Shown here: positions 15,816-23,935 of the stretch, one piece after another
Layout of the letters: every line of letters begins with the position of its first letter
Position numbering within the stretch: the stretch's first letter is position 1
NCBI GenBank assembly: GCA_029007825.1
Contig: JAQXIO010000023.1
Location: 1-64,000, forward strand
Direction: 5' to 3'
Origin: Bacteroidales bacterium
GTDB lineage: Bacteria > Bacteroidota > Bacteroidia > Bacteroidales > JAQXIO01
Length of the DNA: 64,000 nt
Program-made: the position numbers and the translations under genes
Notes under the pieces: generated by a model
The model's database searches: none
What the model was told of the DNA's origin: nothing
The model's input: only the letters and a program-made list of their open reading frames with translations

Positions 15816-17027
15816 TTATTTCTTTACAGGGACAAAGTGATTATAGACTGCCATCAATCGCTCGTAATATTTCTGCGGATCGAATAAGCGGGATTTTTCC
15901 ATCGCATTATTTGCCATGCTCGCATATGAACTATCACTAATGGAGATTGCTTTAGTAATAACTTCTATCATATTGTTTAAATCTCCAGCTCTAAATAAGA
16001 ATCCGTCTTCATTATTATTTACCAACTCTGAAATTCCACCTATATCGGATGCAATTACTGGCGTTGCATTTGAAAAGGCCTCCACCACAACCAATCCAAA
16101 CGTTTCATACCACTCAGAAGGAACGATAACAAAAGACGATCCCCCAATTAATTCATTTAATTCTTCTCTATTCTTATTTCCTAAAAAAATAATGTTTTGT
16201 GGAATATCCTTTAATTCGTCTTTATAAACACCTGAACCTGCTATTTTAATATTTACATCAGGTAATAATCGTGCAGCATCCAACAAAGTTTTAATACCTT
16301 TCTCCCTTGATATTCTACCTATATATAAAAGATAGTTTCCTCTATTTATTTTCGGATTCTCAGATTTGTACACAGGATTATATAGTCGTTCAATCTTATG
16401 CTGCCATTTTCGATTAAATTCGATATGCTTTCGAACGGAAAAATCACTTACACATAAAATTTTATCAACGTATTTTTCAATTGGGTAAATGTATTTCCGA
16501 ATATACATATCCATAGTAAGTAACAAACTTTCGGCAAAATGTCCTTTTGCGCATCTTCCTAAAGCACATTTGTAAAATTTTCCAGTTTTACACTTCTCAC
16601 ATATTTTCAAATTCTTATCCAACAAAAGATAGGACGGACATATCAACCGGTAATCATGAGCAGTCAGAATAACCGGAATCTTATATTTTTTCAAAACCGG
16701 TAAGATTGCAATAGAAAAGCTATTAAACATCAGATGAATATGTGCAATATCCGGTCGCTCATTTTCTATTAATTTTTTCAGCTGCCGCTTAGCCTGAAGG
16801 TTATAAAAAAAATAAAATGAATATTTTAATTTATTCAAAAAACCAGAATTTGAAAGTTCGGGATAATTTATAAAATACGAATTACCTCCCTGCTCATTAT
16901 TTTTATGATTAAGAGAAAACGGGATAACAGTATGACCATTCTTTTTTAAGAGGTCAATAGTGGTAAAAAAGACAGTTTCTGATCCACCTTTACGGTAAAA
17001 GTACTTATTTATCTGTAAGATTTTCAT
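15816..17027 (-). CDS. Glycosyltransferase family 4
   Basis: A 403-residue GT-B enzyme. The N-terminal domain has the GT4 acceptor-side start (INKYFYRKGGSETVFF) and a Cys-rich insertion at about 130-165 (CPSYLLLDKNLKICEKCKTG), a feature seen in some GT4 enzymes. The C-terminal domain carries YIGRISREKGIKTLL and the donor-binding E(x7)E region in PSEWYETFGLVVVEAFSNATPV. It should add one sugar to the lipid-linked repeat unit on the cytoplasmic side. It is the last gene of the leftward unit and overlaps the preceding gene by 4 bp. Donor and linkage are unknown. Confidence 0.88.
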   Translation of the reverse strand: MKILQINKYFYRKGGSETVFFTTIDLLKKNGHTVIPFSLNHKNNEQGGNSYFINYPELSNSGFLNKLKYSFYFFYNLQAKRQLKKLIENERPDIAHIHLMFNSFSIAILPVLKKYKIPVILTAHDYRLICPSYLLLDKNLKICEKCKTGKFYKCALGRCAKGHFAESLLLTMDMYIRKYIYPIEKYVDKILCVSDFSVRKHIEFNRKWQHKIERLYNPVYKSENPKINRGNYLLYIGRISREKGIKTLLDAARLLPDVNIKIAGSGVYKDELKDIPQNIIFLGNKNREELNELIGGSSFVIVPSEWYETFGLVVVEAFSNATPVIASDIGGISELVNNNEDGFLFRAGDLNNMIEVITKAISISDSSYASMANNAMEKSRLFDPQKYYERLMAVYNHFVPVKK

Positions 17028-18178
17028 TTAGTTGGCTGCCCATAAAGAAGTTCATCAAAAAAATCCATCCATATCCGCATTATATTTTCCTGAGAAAACC
17101 TATTCACATTCTGTTTAGCTTTTCGCCCCATATCTTTTCTTATATCTTCATTTTCTATTAAATATAAAATACCATTAGCTAAAGCCTCTATATCCCTTTC
17201 AGAGACCAACAAACCATCTTCTTCATGCCTTATAATATCAGCCGGACCATGAGGACAATTAAACGAAACGCATGGTACTCCACATGACATAGCTTCAATC
17301 AATACCATACCAAAACCTTCATGAACCGAAGATAAAACAAAGATAGAACTTTCCAGATATTTCGAATATATATCTCTTACCGGCTTATTTATGAATGCAC
17401 TATTTTCAATTTTTTCTTCTATTATTTGTTTCGATAATTTATCATAGTCATCTCCATCTCCATAAATATTAAGAGTCCAGTCCTGACACTTTTTCACGAC
17501 TATACCCCATGCAGATAACAATAAGTTAAATGCTTTTTGTGCATCTAAACGTCCCACGGCTATCACCTTTTTCTCTCTGAGAGATGATGATTCTTCTATT
17601 TGTACTGGCAAAGCATTAGGTATTGCAACAACCTTAATCTTCCCCCAGCCTATTGTATCACTTTTAGTAAGAGTCACGATTGCATCGTATTTTTTTATAT
17701 AGTGCCATTGTATCACCCCGTAAAGTTTTTGAATGCAATTTTTAAAAAAACTATCGGTATATTTAAATAGGCGTTCTTTTGGAAAATGCAATTCGAGAAT
17801 TTTCTTACTTTTATCTTTTACCGATACAAGAACTGATAAATAATGATAAAATGGGGTTATCAAAAAATCAGGTTGAACATTTTCTATAACCGATGCTATT
17901 TTTTTCTTGAATATTTTATTCTGGCGATAAATACCTAATGCCTTTTTTAGAGGATTCTTATTTTCAATTTCAAAATAATTCAGATCCAAATGTATAAGAG
18001 TAATTTTAGGTGAAAAAGTATAAAACGGAGCCTTTCCCCGCTGATTTGTAGTAACTATAAAAACTTTATAGTTTCCTTCTTCTGCTAAAAAATTCGCTTT
18101 AATGGCCAAGGTTCTTCCTAACCCACCAGCAATATATACTTCGGGTACTATATATATTATTTTTATCAAATGTGGCAT
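17024..18178 (-). CDS. Glycosyltransferase family 4
   Basis: A 384-residue GT-B enzyme: N-terminal IVPEVYIAGGLGRTLAIKAN, then a C-terminal Glyco_trans_1 domain with VIAVGRLDAQKAFNLLLSAW and the donor-site block LSSVHEGFGMVLIEAMSCGV. It likely adds one sugar of the repeat unit. It overlaps the following glycosyltransferase gene by 4 bp and is 13 bp behind the GT2 gene, so it belongs to the same transcript. Specificity is not predictable. Confidence 0.88.
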   Translation of the reverse strand: MPHLIKIIYIVPEVYIAGGLGRTLAIKANFLAEEGNYKVFIVTTNQRGKAPFYTFSPKITLIHLDLNYFEIENKNPLKKALGIYRQNKIFKKKIASVIENVQPDFLITPFYHYLSVLVSVKDKSKKILELHFPKERLFKYTDSFFKNCIQKLYGVIQWHYIKKYDAIVTLTKSDTIGWGKIKVVAIPNALPVQIEESSSLREKKVIAVGRLDAQKAFNLLLSAWGIVVKKCQDWTLNIYGDGDDYDKLSKQIIEEKIENSAFINKPVRDIYSKYLESSIFVLSSVHEGFGMVLIEAMSCGVPCVSFNCPHGPADIIRHEEDGLLVSERDIEALANGILYLIENEDIRKDMGRKAKQNVNRFSQENIMRIWMDFFDELLYGQPTK

Positions 18179-18191
18179 TAAATATTACAGT

Positions 18192-18953
18192 TTATCTACA
18201 AAATAACATTTTATCTTTTATATGTCTAATTATATTACTAAAAGACAGACGCTTAACTTTCTTATATGCTGCATAATCTTCATATAATAAAGGAAAACAA
18301 TTTTTTATAACCATATTTCTTTCCTTCAGATTCAAATGTCTATATTCTTCGACAACACTTATTCCAGTCGGATCAACGAGAGAAATATAGTAATCTATTA
18401 TCTCATAAGTTTTATCGGCTTTTATCAAGGCTTCCAACACAAATTTCCAGTCTGAAACTATTTTCAATCCTTCATCATATAACCCGACGGAGTCAAAAAC
18501 AGATTTCTTTATAAATGTCGCCTGATGGAATACCGAATTCGTATAAAGATAATAAAATGTTATCTCAGAAGGCAATCTTCTTTTCACCTGTCTATTTTTA
18601 TAGTCGAAGATTATATTTCCAAATAAAAAATCACATTTTCTCGTTTGAGAGAAAACATCATTTAATGTATCCGAATTATTCAAGCAATCTCCAGAATTAA
18701 GGAATAAAAGATATTCTCCCTTAACTTTAGCAATGCCTTTATTCATTGCATTATAAATACCTTTATCTTTTTCCGATACCCAATACGTGATCTTATCTGA
18801 ATAATGTTTTATTACCTCAACACTATTATCGTTAGAATTTCCATCTATAATAATATATTCATAATCCAGAAAAGTCTGACTTAATACACTTTTTATTGTA
18901 TTCTCCAAACCGTCCGCATTATTCAGATTGATTGTTATTATCGATACTTTCAT
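18192..18953 (-). CDS. Glycosyltransferase family 2
   Basis: A 253-residue GT-A enzyme with SIITINLNNADGLENTIKSV at the N-terminus, the nucleotide-sugar site YIIIDGNSNDNS, and an LNSGD motif at the place of the metal-binding DxD (variant with Ser-Gly-Asp, common in WbbD/WcaA-like GT2 enzymes). It belongs to the leftward polysaccharide transcript, 2 bp behind the polymerase gene. It probably extends the repeat unit; the sugar is unknown. Confidence 0.87.
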   Translation of the reverse strand: MKVSIITINLNNADGLENTIKSVLSQTFLDYEYIIIDGNSNDNSVEVIKHYSDKITYWVSEKDKGIYNAMNKGIAKVKGEYLLFLNSGDCLNNSDTLNDVFSQTRKCDFLFGNIIFDYKNRQVKRRLPSEITFYYLYTNSVFHQATFIKKSVFDSVGLYDEGLKIVSDWKFVLEALIKADKTYEIIDYYISLVDPTGISVVEEYRHLNLKERNMVIKNCFPLLYEDYAAYKKVKRLSFSNIIRHIKDKMLFCR

Positions 18954-18955
18954 AA

Positions 18956-20305
18956 CTACAATTTCGCTGATAAAGAATGTTTTTTCAGATCATGTCTTAG
19001 AGACAGAGCATAATCTAATGCTGGCAATAGCATTGGCCAAAAAGTAAACAATTCAATGCTTGTAAATGAAGTAAATATTGTGAATATCAAAAACAAATGG
19101 GTCCCTATTGCAAAATCTAAATTCTTCCGCCATTTATAAAAGTACCATATCAAAGCCCCATAAAAAAACATATAAACGATAACACCAAAAACACCAAGTC
19201 TGAAAAACATCATTGACCACGCTATATCAGGGGTCAAAACCATATAATTAATATCTTTCTCACTATCATATATCGTAATAAAAAAATTCAAGTCTCTTGC
19301 AAGATCCGAATTTTCAGACATCCATCCACCACCAAATAAAAGAGTTACTTTTTCTTCCGAAATATAACAAAGTCGCTCATACAAATGGGCAAACCGATAA
19401 AAAAGGGTACTTGAACCATCTAAATTATAATCAAAATCATCAAAAGAGCCACTTGCTATTGAATTTATATCGTTTATCGTTTTCTGAGAAAATAAAAATT
19501 TATTTATTAAAAAACCCGCTGCCGGAGACAAAAAAACAGCAAGAATCAACATATATTTTAAAAACTTCTTTTGCGAATTAACTTTAAGAAATATTCCGTA
19601 ACAAGATACAATGAATAAAGAAAGTACCCATGCCCGATGCATTGGTAATAGTAAGGTTATTAAAAAAAGGATCCGCAAAAAAGTTTTTAATTTTCCACTT
19701 ACTAAATCCGTGAAATAAACTTGAAAAAAGAAATATGGTAAAAGATAAGGAATATTATAACATCTCAAATATTTAAAATCTCCAATATTCGTAAATCCTC
19801 CACCAAAAAAACCATTTAATATCTGTTCTTGAAGAATTATTTGAAAAATAAAAAGAAAACACTGTATGGTTGTAATAAAAAGCAATATCGATTTAACTGA
19901 AAGTATTTCTTTTTCCGATAACTTTTGAAAGAAAAAAAATGCTATTAAAAGAACTACTGTTCTCATTGAAATAAGGGTTTCTTTCAATGGAACTTTTAAT
20001 ATCGCAACATTAACACACCATATAACAAATAAACAAATAAAGAACAAAATCAATCCCAAATTTACCCGGCTGAGTTTCATCGAAATAATAGATTTATCTT
20101 TTATAACGAGAACTGAGAAAATAAGAAGGGACTGGAGAATTGCAAAATCTTTCATATTGCCCATCTCCATCCAATCCAAAGGTATAATTTGAAAACCGTC
20201 TGTAATAAAGAAAAAAAGTATAGATATAGAAATTACTCTTTTATTATTAAAAAAAAGGGCACTTCCCAAAAGAGACAGAAACAGAAATAAAATTATGACT
20301 ACCAT
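18956..20305 (-). CDS. O-antigen/capsule polymerase (Wzy-like)
   Basis: A 449-residue protein with about 11-12 hydrophobic segments and a large polar loop near residues 265-345, the topology of Wzy polymerases that join repeat units in the periplasm. Sequence identity within the family is low, so the call rests on topology and on position between the chain-length protein and the glycosyltransferases. It ends 2 bp before the GT2 start. Confidence 0.7.
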   Translation of the reverse strand: MVVIILFLFLSLLGSALFFNNKRVISISILFFFITDGFQIIPLDWMEMGNMKDFAILQSLLIFSVLVIKDKSIISMKLSRVNLGLILFFICLFVIWCVNVAILKVPLKETLISMRTVVLLIAFFFFQKLSEKEILSVKSILLFITTIQCFLFIFQIILQEQILNGFFGGGFTNIGDFKYLRCYNIPYLLPYFFFQVYFTDLVSGKLKTFLRILFLITLLLPMHRAWVLSLFIVSCYGIFLKVNSQKKFLKYMLILAVFLSPAAGFLINKFLFSQKTINDINSIASGSFDDFDYNLDGSSTLFYRFAHLYERLCYISEEKVTLLFGGGWMSENSDLARDLNFFITIYDSEKDINYMVLTPDIAWSMMFFRLGVFGVIVYMFFYGALIWYFYKWRKNLDFAIGTHLFLIFTIFTSFTSIELFTFWPMLLPALDYALSLRHDLKKHSLSAKL

Positions 20306-20336
20306 AACATCTCTTCGATTAAATCAAGATCCGTTT

Positions 20337-22631
20337 TCAATTTATATCTGTTTCTTCGCTATTAAAGACTATCTGAACATTTGTAATCAATTGATCTTTT
20401 ACTGCTTTATCTAAATTAGTCAAATCTTGCTTACATGAAATTTTATCTTTACAAACATATAAAAGCATATCTATTTGTTTTTCCAAAGAATAAAAATCAA
20501 TTTCCGATGAAAAAAATGGCATTAACCGAAGAATTGAACATTGGTAGTTTTCTTTTAAATAACTTAATAAGCCGCGAAGCTTTTCATTATAAAAAAGACC
20601 ATTATCCAGGTGTCGTTCATTTTTTATAACTATATAACTCAAATTCGGAAACTTAAGAGACTTTCTTATTATCATCTCCGGAGTTAATTCATCAGAGGAT
20701 ATATAGTCATATAATTCTATCGCATTTGAATTTTCAAAATATTTCTGTGAGAAGGAATCATCCGAACAAAAATCTACAAGCACTGTATCCTTTCGTAAAG
20801 AAGCAAATTCCCGAGCTAAATTAATCGCTAAAACAACATCATCACTTTCTCCTCTTCCAGAAGTAATTCCTATTATATTATTTTTATTAGGTAATAATTT
20901 ATTGAGTTTCACGATCAACAAGCCAATCATTTTCTTCAATCCATTACAAGTATTCTTTTCTACTGCATTTAAAGACAAATCAAGGCTTGATAGTATAGGT
21001 ATATTTGTTAGCTCCTGGATTTTCTCTTTTCCTAAAATCTTTTTTCCCATAAAATCAGACCATAAAAAGATTCCCAAAGGCAATAACAAGCCTATAACAA
21101 ATGCTACCAGAATAACAATTTTAGGTCTTGGAGCAATAGGAATAGCCATAGTATAAGGATAGTCCATTACTTTTGATTTAGGACGAGCTAATGACATATT
21201 AAGAGCATTTTCTTCTCTCTTTTCTAACAAATAAAGAAAAATCTGTTCTTTAATCAACTGATTTCTCTTTATATCTACAAATTCACGTTCTTGTGTCGGC
21301 ATATTTTTAATTCTGCCAAGAAATTGTTGTTCTTGTTTTTCAAGATCCCGCTTTGTAATACTAATACTGGAAATAACATTATTTATACTTGCCAACACAC
21401 CACTTCTCATCAAATCAATTTGTTCATTGATATTAATGAAAATCGGATTATTAGGGCTCGTATTCCTCAAAAGACGAGTCCGTTCAATCAATGCAGTATT
21501 ATAAGATGATATTGCGTCAGCAAGCCCCTGATCTTCAATTCCCAAACCATTCGGTATCAGATTATACCGATTTTCATCTTTACTGAGATAATCATTGATC
21601 ATATTAACAACATTCAATTGAGTGGAGACATCAATCAATTTTTCTTTAAAATCACTATTCTTTTCCAACATGATTTTAGCCTCAACTTCAACATCACTAA
21701 GATTATTTGCCTTTTTATAGGCTTCTATTTTCTGTTCAGAATCTGAAAGCTCCTGAGATACTGCAAACAACCTATCCTGGACAAAATTCATCGTATGACT
21801 TATCAATTCCTTTTTCTCATCCAGAACGTCTTGATCGTAAAGCTCTATTATTTTATTTAAAATATCTTTCGATCTTTCCGGATTCTCATTATCTGTCGTT
21901 AACACAACAACATTCGCTTTTTTATTAGCAGCTTTGACACTTATTTCTTCTGCTAATAATTCTGCTTTCCGACTCTTATTAATTATATAAGCTTTAACTT
22001 GGGTTTCTTTATCTAAAGATAAAAACGGAGTCGATTTAATAATAAAAGATCCTAATGTCGTATTAATTGTAGCCGGCAAAGTCGCATTCTCCAGAGTTCC
22101 TATCGTTTTATAGGAAAAAAAGCCGGTTTTCGCCTTAGCATTTACCTTTCCCGAACGATCAACATCAACAATTATTTTTATCGCCTTAGAAAGAGTATCC
22201 AATAATACTGGGTTTTCCGGTATTATCTTTATTGGAGAATCTTTATAATATTTCGTCTTCCAAAACAAAGATCCGCTACTGTATATAATATTCAGATTTA
22301 GTTCTTTAACTGCTTTCTCCAATAATGAATGTGATTTTATAATCATAACTTCATCATCCAGGTTAATCGAACCGGCACCGCCAAAACCAAAACTACTTCC
22401 GAAAGACTGCATTAATGCATTTTTGGCTATACTTCCAGGGCTCAAGCCTTTACTATCATCTTTTAATATCAGATGCGCATTCACCTGATAAACAGATTTT
22501 GTAGTCAGTAAAAACAGAAAAGCCAAAAACATTGCACTTACTACAGAGAGGAGTACCCATTTCCAATGCTTTTTATATTGTATATAATATCTCTTAAAAT
22601 TTATATTTTCGTCTTTCTTAGTATTTTCCAT
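20337..22631 (-). CDS. Wzc-like polysaccharide co-polymerase with degenerate kinase domain
   Basis: A 764-residue protein. An N-terminal Wzz domain follows a membrane helix at about 24-43; a long coiled-coil periplasmic region and a GNVR-type segment precede the second helix near 510-528. The cytoplasmic tail has the BY-kinase fold order (GITSGRGESDDVVLAINLAR, then DTVLVDF). The Walker A position reads GRGESDD and lacks the Gly-Lys-Ser/Thr that binds ATP, and the C-terminus has no Tyr cluster. It should control chain length and contact Wza but probably cannot autophosphorylate. It is preceded by the Wza gene (42 bp) and followed by the polymerase (31 bp). Confidence 0.85.
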   Translation of the reverse strand: MENTKKDENINFKRYYIQYKKHWKWVLLSVVSAMFLAFLFLLTTKSVYQVNAHLILKDDSKGLSPGSIAKNALMQSFGSSFGFGGAGSINLDDEVMIIKSHSLLEKAVKELNLNIIYSSGSLFWKTKYYKDSPIKIIPENPVLLDTLSKAIKIIVDVDRSGKVNAKAKTGFFSYKTIGTLENATLPATINTTLGSFIIKSTPFLSLDKETQVKAYIINKSRKAELLAEEISVKAANKKANVVVLTTDNENPERSKDILNKIIELYDQDVLDEKKELISHTMNFVQDRLFAVSQELSDSEQKIEAYKKANNLSDVEVEAKIMLEKNSDFKEKLIDVSTQLNVVNMINDYLSKDENRYNLIPNGLGIEDQGLADAISSYNTALIERTRLLRNTSPNNPIFININEQIDLMRSGVLASINNVISSISITKRDLEKQEQQFLGRIKNMPTQEREFVDIKRNQLIKEQIFLYLLEKREENALNMSLARPKSKVMDYPYTMAIPIAPRPKIVILVAFVIGLLLPLGIFLWSDFMGKKILGKEKIQELTNIPILSSLDLSLNAVEKNTCNGLKKMIGLLIVKLNKLLPNKNNIIGITSGRGESDDVVLAINLAREFASLRKDTVLVDFCSDDSFSQKYFENSNAIELYDYISSDELTPEMIIRKSLKFPNLSYIVIKNERHLDNGLFYNEKLRGLLSYLKENYQCSILRLMPFFSSEIDFYSLEKQIDMLLYVCKDKISCKQDLTNLDKAVKDQLITNVQIVFNSEETDIN

Positions 22632-22673
22632 ATCATACAGATCAAAATCGTTTCGGAGAAATAATTATATATT

Positions 22674-23477
22674 TTATTTTAGGACTACAGCAATGACAAG
22701 CGAAGTTATCACAGAAACGGCGCTTATCAATGTAGAGGCAACTGTTACGTTGAATTGCTCAGCCTGACTATACCGGGCATTTTTCTTTCTGGCCTTATTT
22801 GGCTCAACGTATACTATATCATTTTGTTTCAAGTAATAATAAGGCGATTTAAAAAGTTCTGAGGATGTTATATCAAAACGATGCGTTTCTATTGTTCCAT
22901 TATTATCACGAATAAGGAGAATATTGGTCCGTTCTCCGTTAATAGTTAAATCACCAGCCATGCCTAAAGCATCCAGAATAGATACCCTTTCATTTTTTAA
23001 TACGTACTCTCCAGGCTTCATGACTTCTCCCTGAACAGTTATTTTATAATTCAAGAATTGAATCGAGACAATAGGATCTTTTACATATTCAGATATTCGT
23101 TCTTCTAAAAGAGCTATCGCATCTTTTTTAGTCAAGCCACCAAGCTTCACTCTTCCCAATACAGGAAAATTTATATACCCTTCATTATCGACAAGATATG
23201 TCTGAAGACTAGCCGTAGATCTCATCTCTTTCTCCCCAGGTTCCATATAGGTAACTGCAGGTAAATTAAATGCCGCCACAGCTGAAGGATCGACGCTACT
23301 TACAGTAATAGCTAATATATCATCCGGAGCAATATACGAAACATATTTTTGAGCTTCATATATTTCTTTTGCTTGATTTTTGATATTTACATCAGATAAA
23401 TAAGCTACATCTTTAGGTACTTTACAACCGGTTATTAAGATGATACTAGATATAAAAAAATAAAAATATTTGCCCAT
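22674..23477 (-). CDS. Polysaccharide export outer-membrane lipoprotein (Wza-like)
   Basis: A 267-residue lipoprotein (lipobox ITGC, Cys18) with a Poly_export domain at about 48-140 (YVSYIAPDDILAITVSSVDP) followed by a SLBB domain (KITVQGEVMKPGEYVLKN) and a C-terminal hydrophobic helix that would cross the outer membrane. It forms the export channel partner of the Wzc-like protein. It is the first gene of the leftward polysaccharide transcript; the 274-bp upstream gap separates it from the feo genes and must contain the promoter, though I see only a weak -7 match (TACTTTCG on the minus strand, 23508-23515). No UpxY-like antiterminator gene precedes it. Confidence 0.87.
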   Translation of the reverse strand: MGKYFYFFISSIILITGCKVPKDVAYLSDVNIKNQAKEIYEAQKYVSYIAPDDILAITVSSVDPSAVAAFNLPAVTYMEPGEKEMRSTASLQTYLVDNEGYINFPVLGRVKLGGLTKKDAIALLEERISEYVKDPIVSIQFLNYKITVQGEVMKPGEYVLKNERVSILDALGMAGDLTINGERTNILLIRDNNGTIETHRFDITSSELFKSPYYYLKQNDIVYVEPNKARKKNARYSQAEQFNVTVASTLISAVSVITSLVIAVVLK

Positions 23478-23751
23478 TAGTGTTAATATTTAATCAAAGA
23501 ACGATTGCGAAAGTACGCTTTTTCAGCGTATATTCCTAATTATTATCCGGTAAAACATTTTCTGGTTACGCATGTATATAAATAAAAATCAAAAGTAAAA
23601 AATTGTGTTTTCAAAAATGATTAATCTTATGGCATTATATATACAAGTTACATTAAAATATAACGAACGTTACCACATTTTAGTATATTGAACAACAACT
23701 CACAATTATATAATTATGCAAATTATCATTTAAAGAAGTCGCCTTTATTCT

Positions 23752-23925
23752 TTATAAATCCATATTATTATAATCTTTATCCTTTTTATTTTTCAAAAGA
23801 CATTTACAATTGCATGTATCACATTGTTTTTTTATGGATCTACATCTTATTAATTTCACGATCTTAGATATAATGATAATAAATACAACTGCTATTATTA
23901 TATATACTACTATTTCCTGCCACAT
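23752..23925 (-). CDS. FeoB-associated Cys-rich small membrane protein
   Basis: A 57-residue protein: one N-terminal membrane helix (about 5-23, rich in Ile/Val) and a short cytoplasmic tail with five Cys, four of them in a CDTCNCKC cluster. Small Cys-rich proteins of this layout directly follow feoB in many Bacteroidota and other anaerobes, and may assist ferrous-iron delivery or complex assembly. I chose the internal Met at 23925, 10 bp after the feoB stop, because the upstream in-frame ATG overlaps feoB. Too short for a firm family call. Confidence 0.6.
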   Translation of the reverse strand: MWQEIVVYIIIAVVFIIIISKIVKLIRCRSIKKQCDTCNCKCLLKNKKDKDYNNMDL

Positions 23926-23935
23926 AACTATACAT

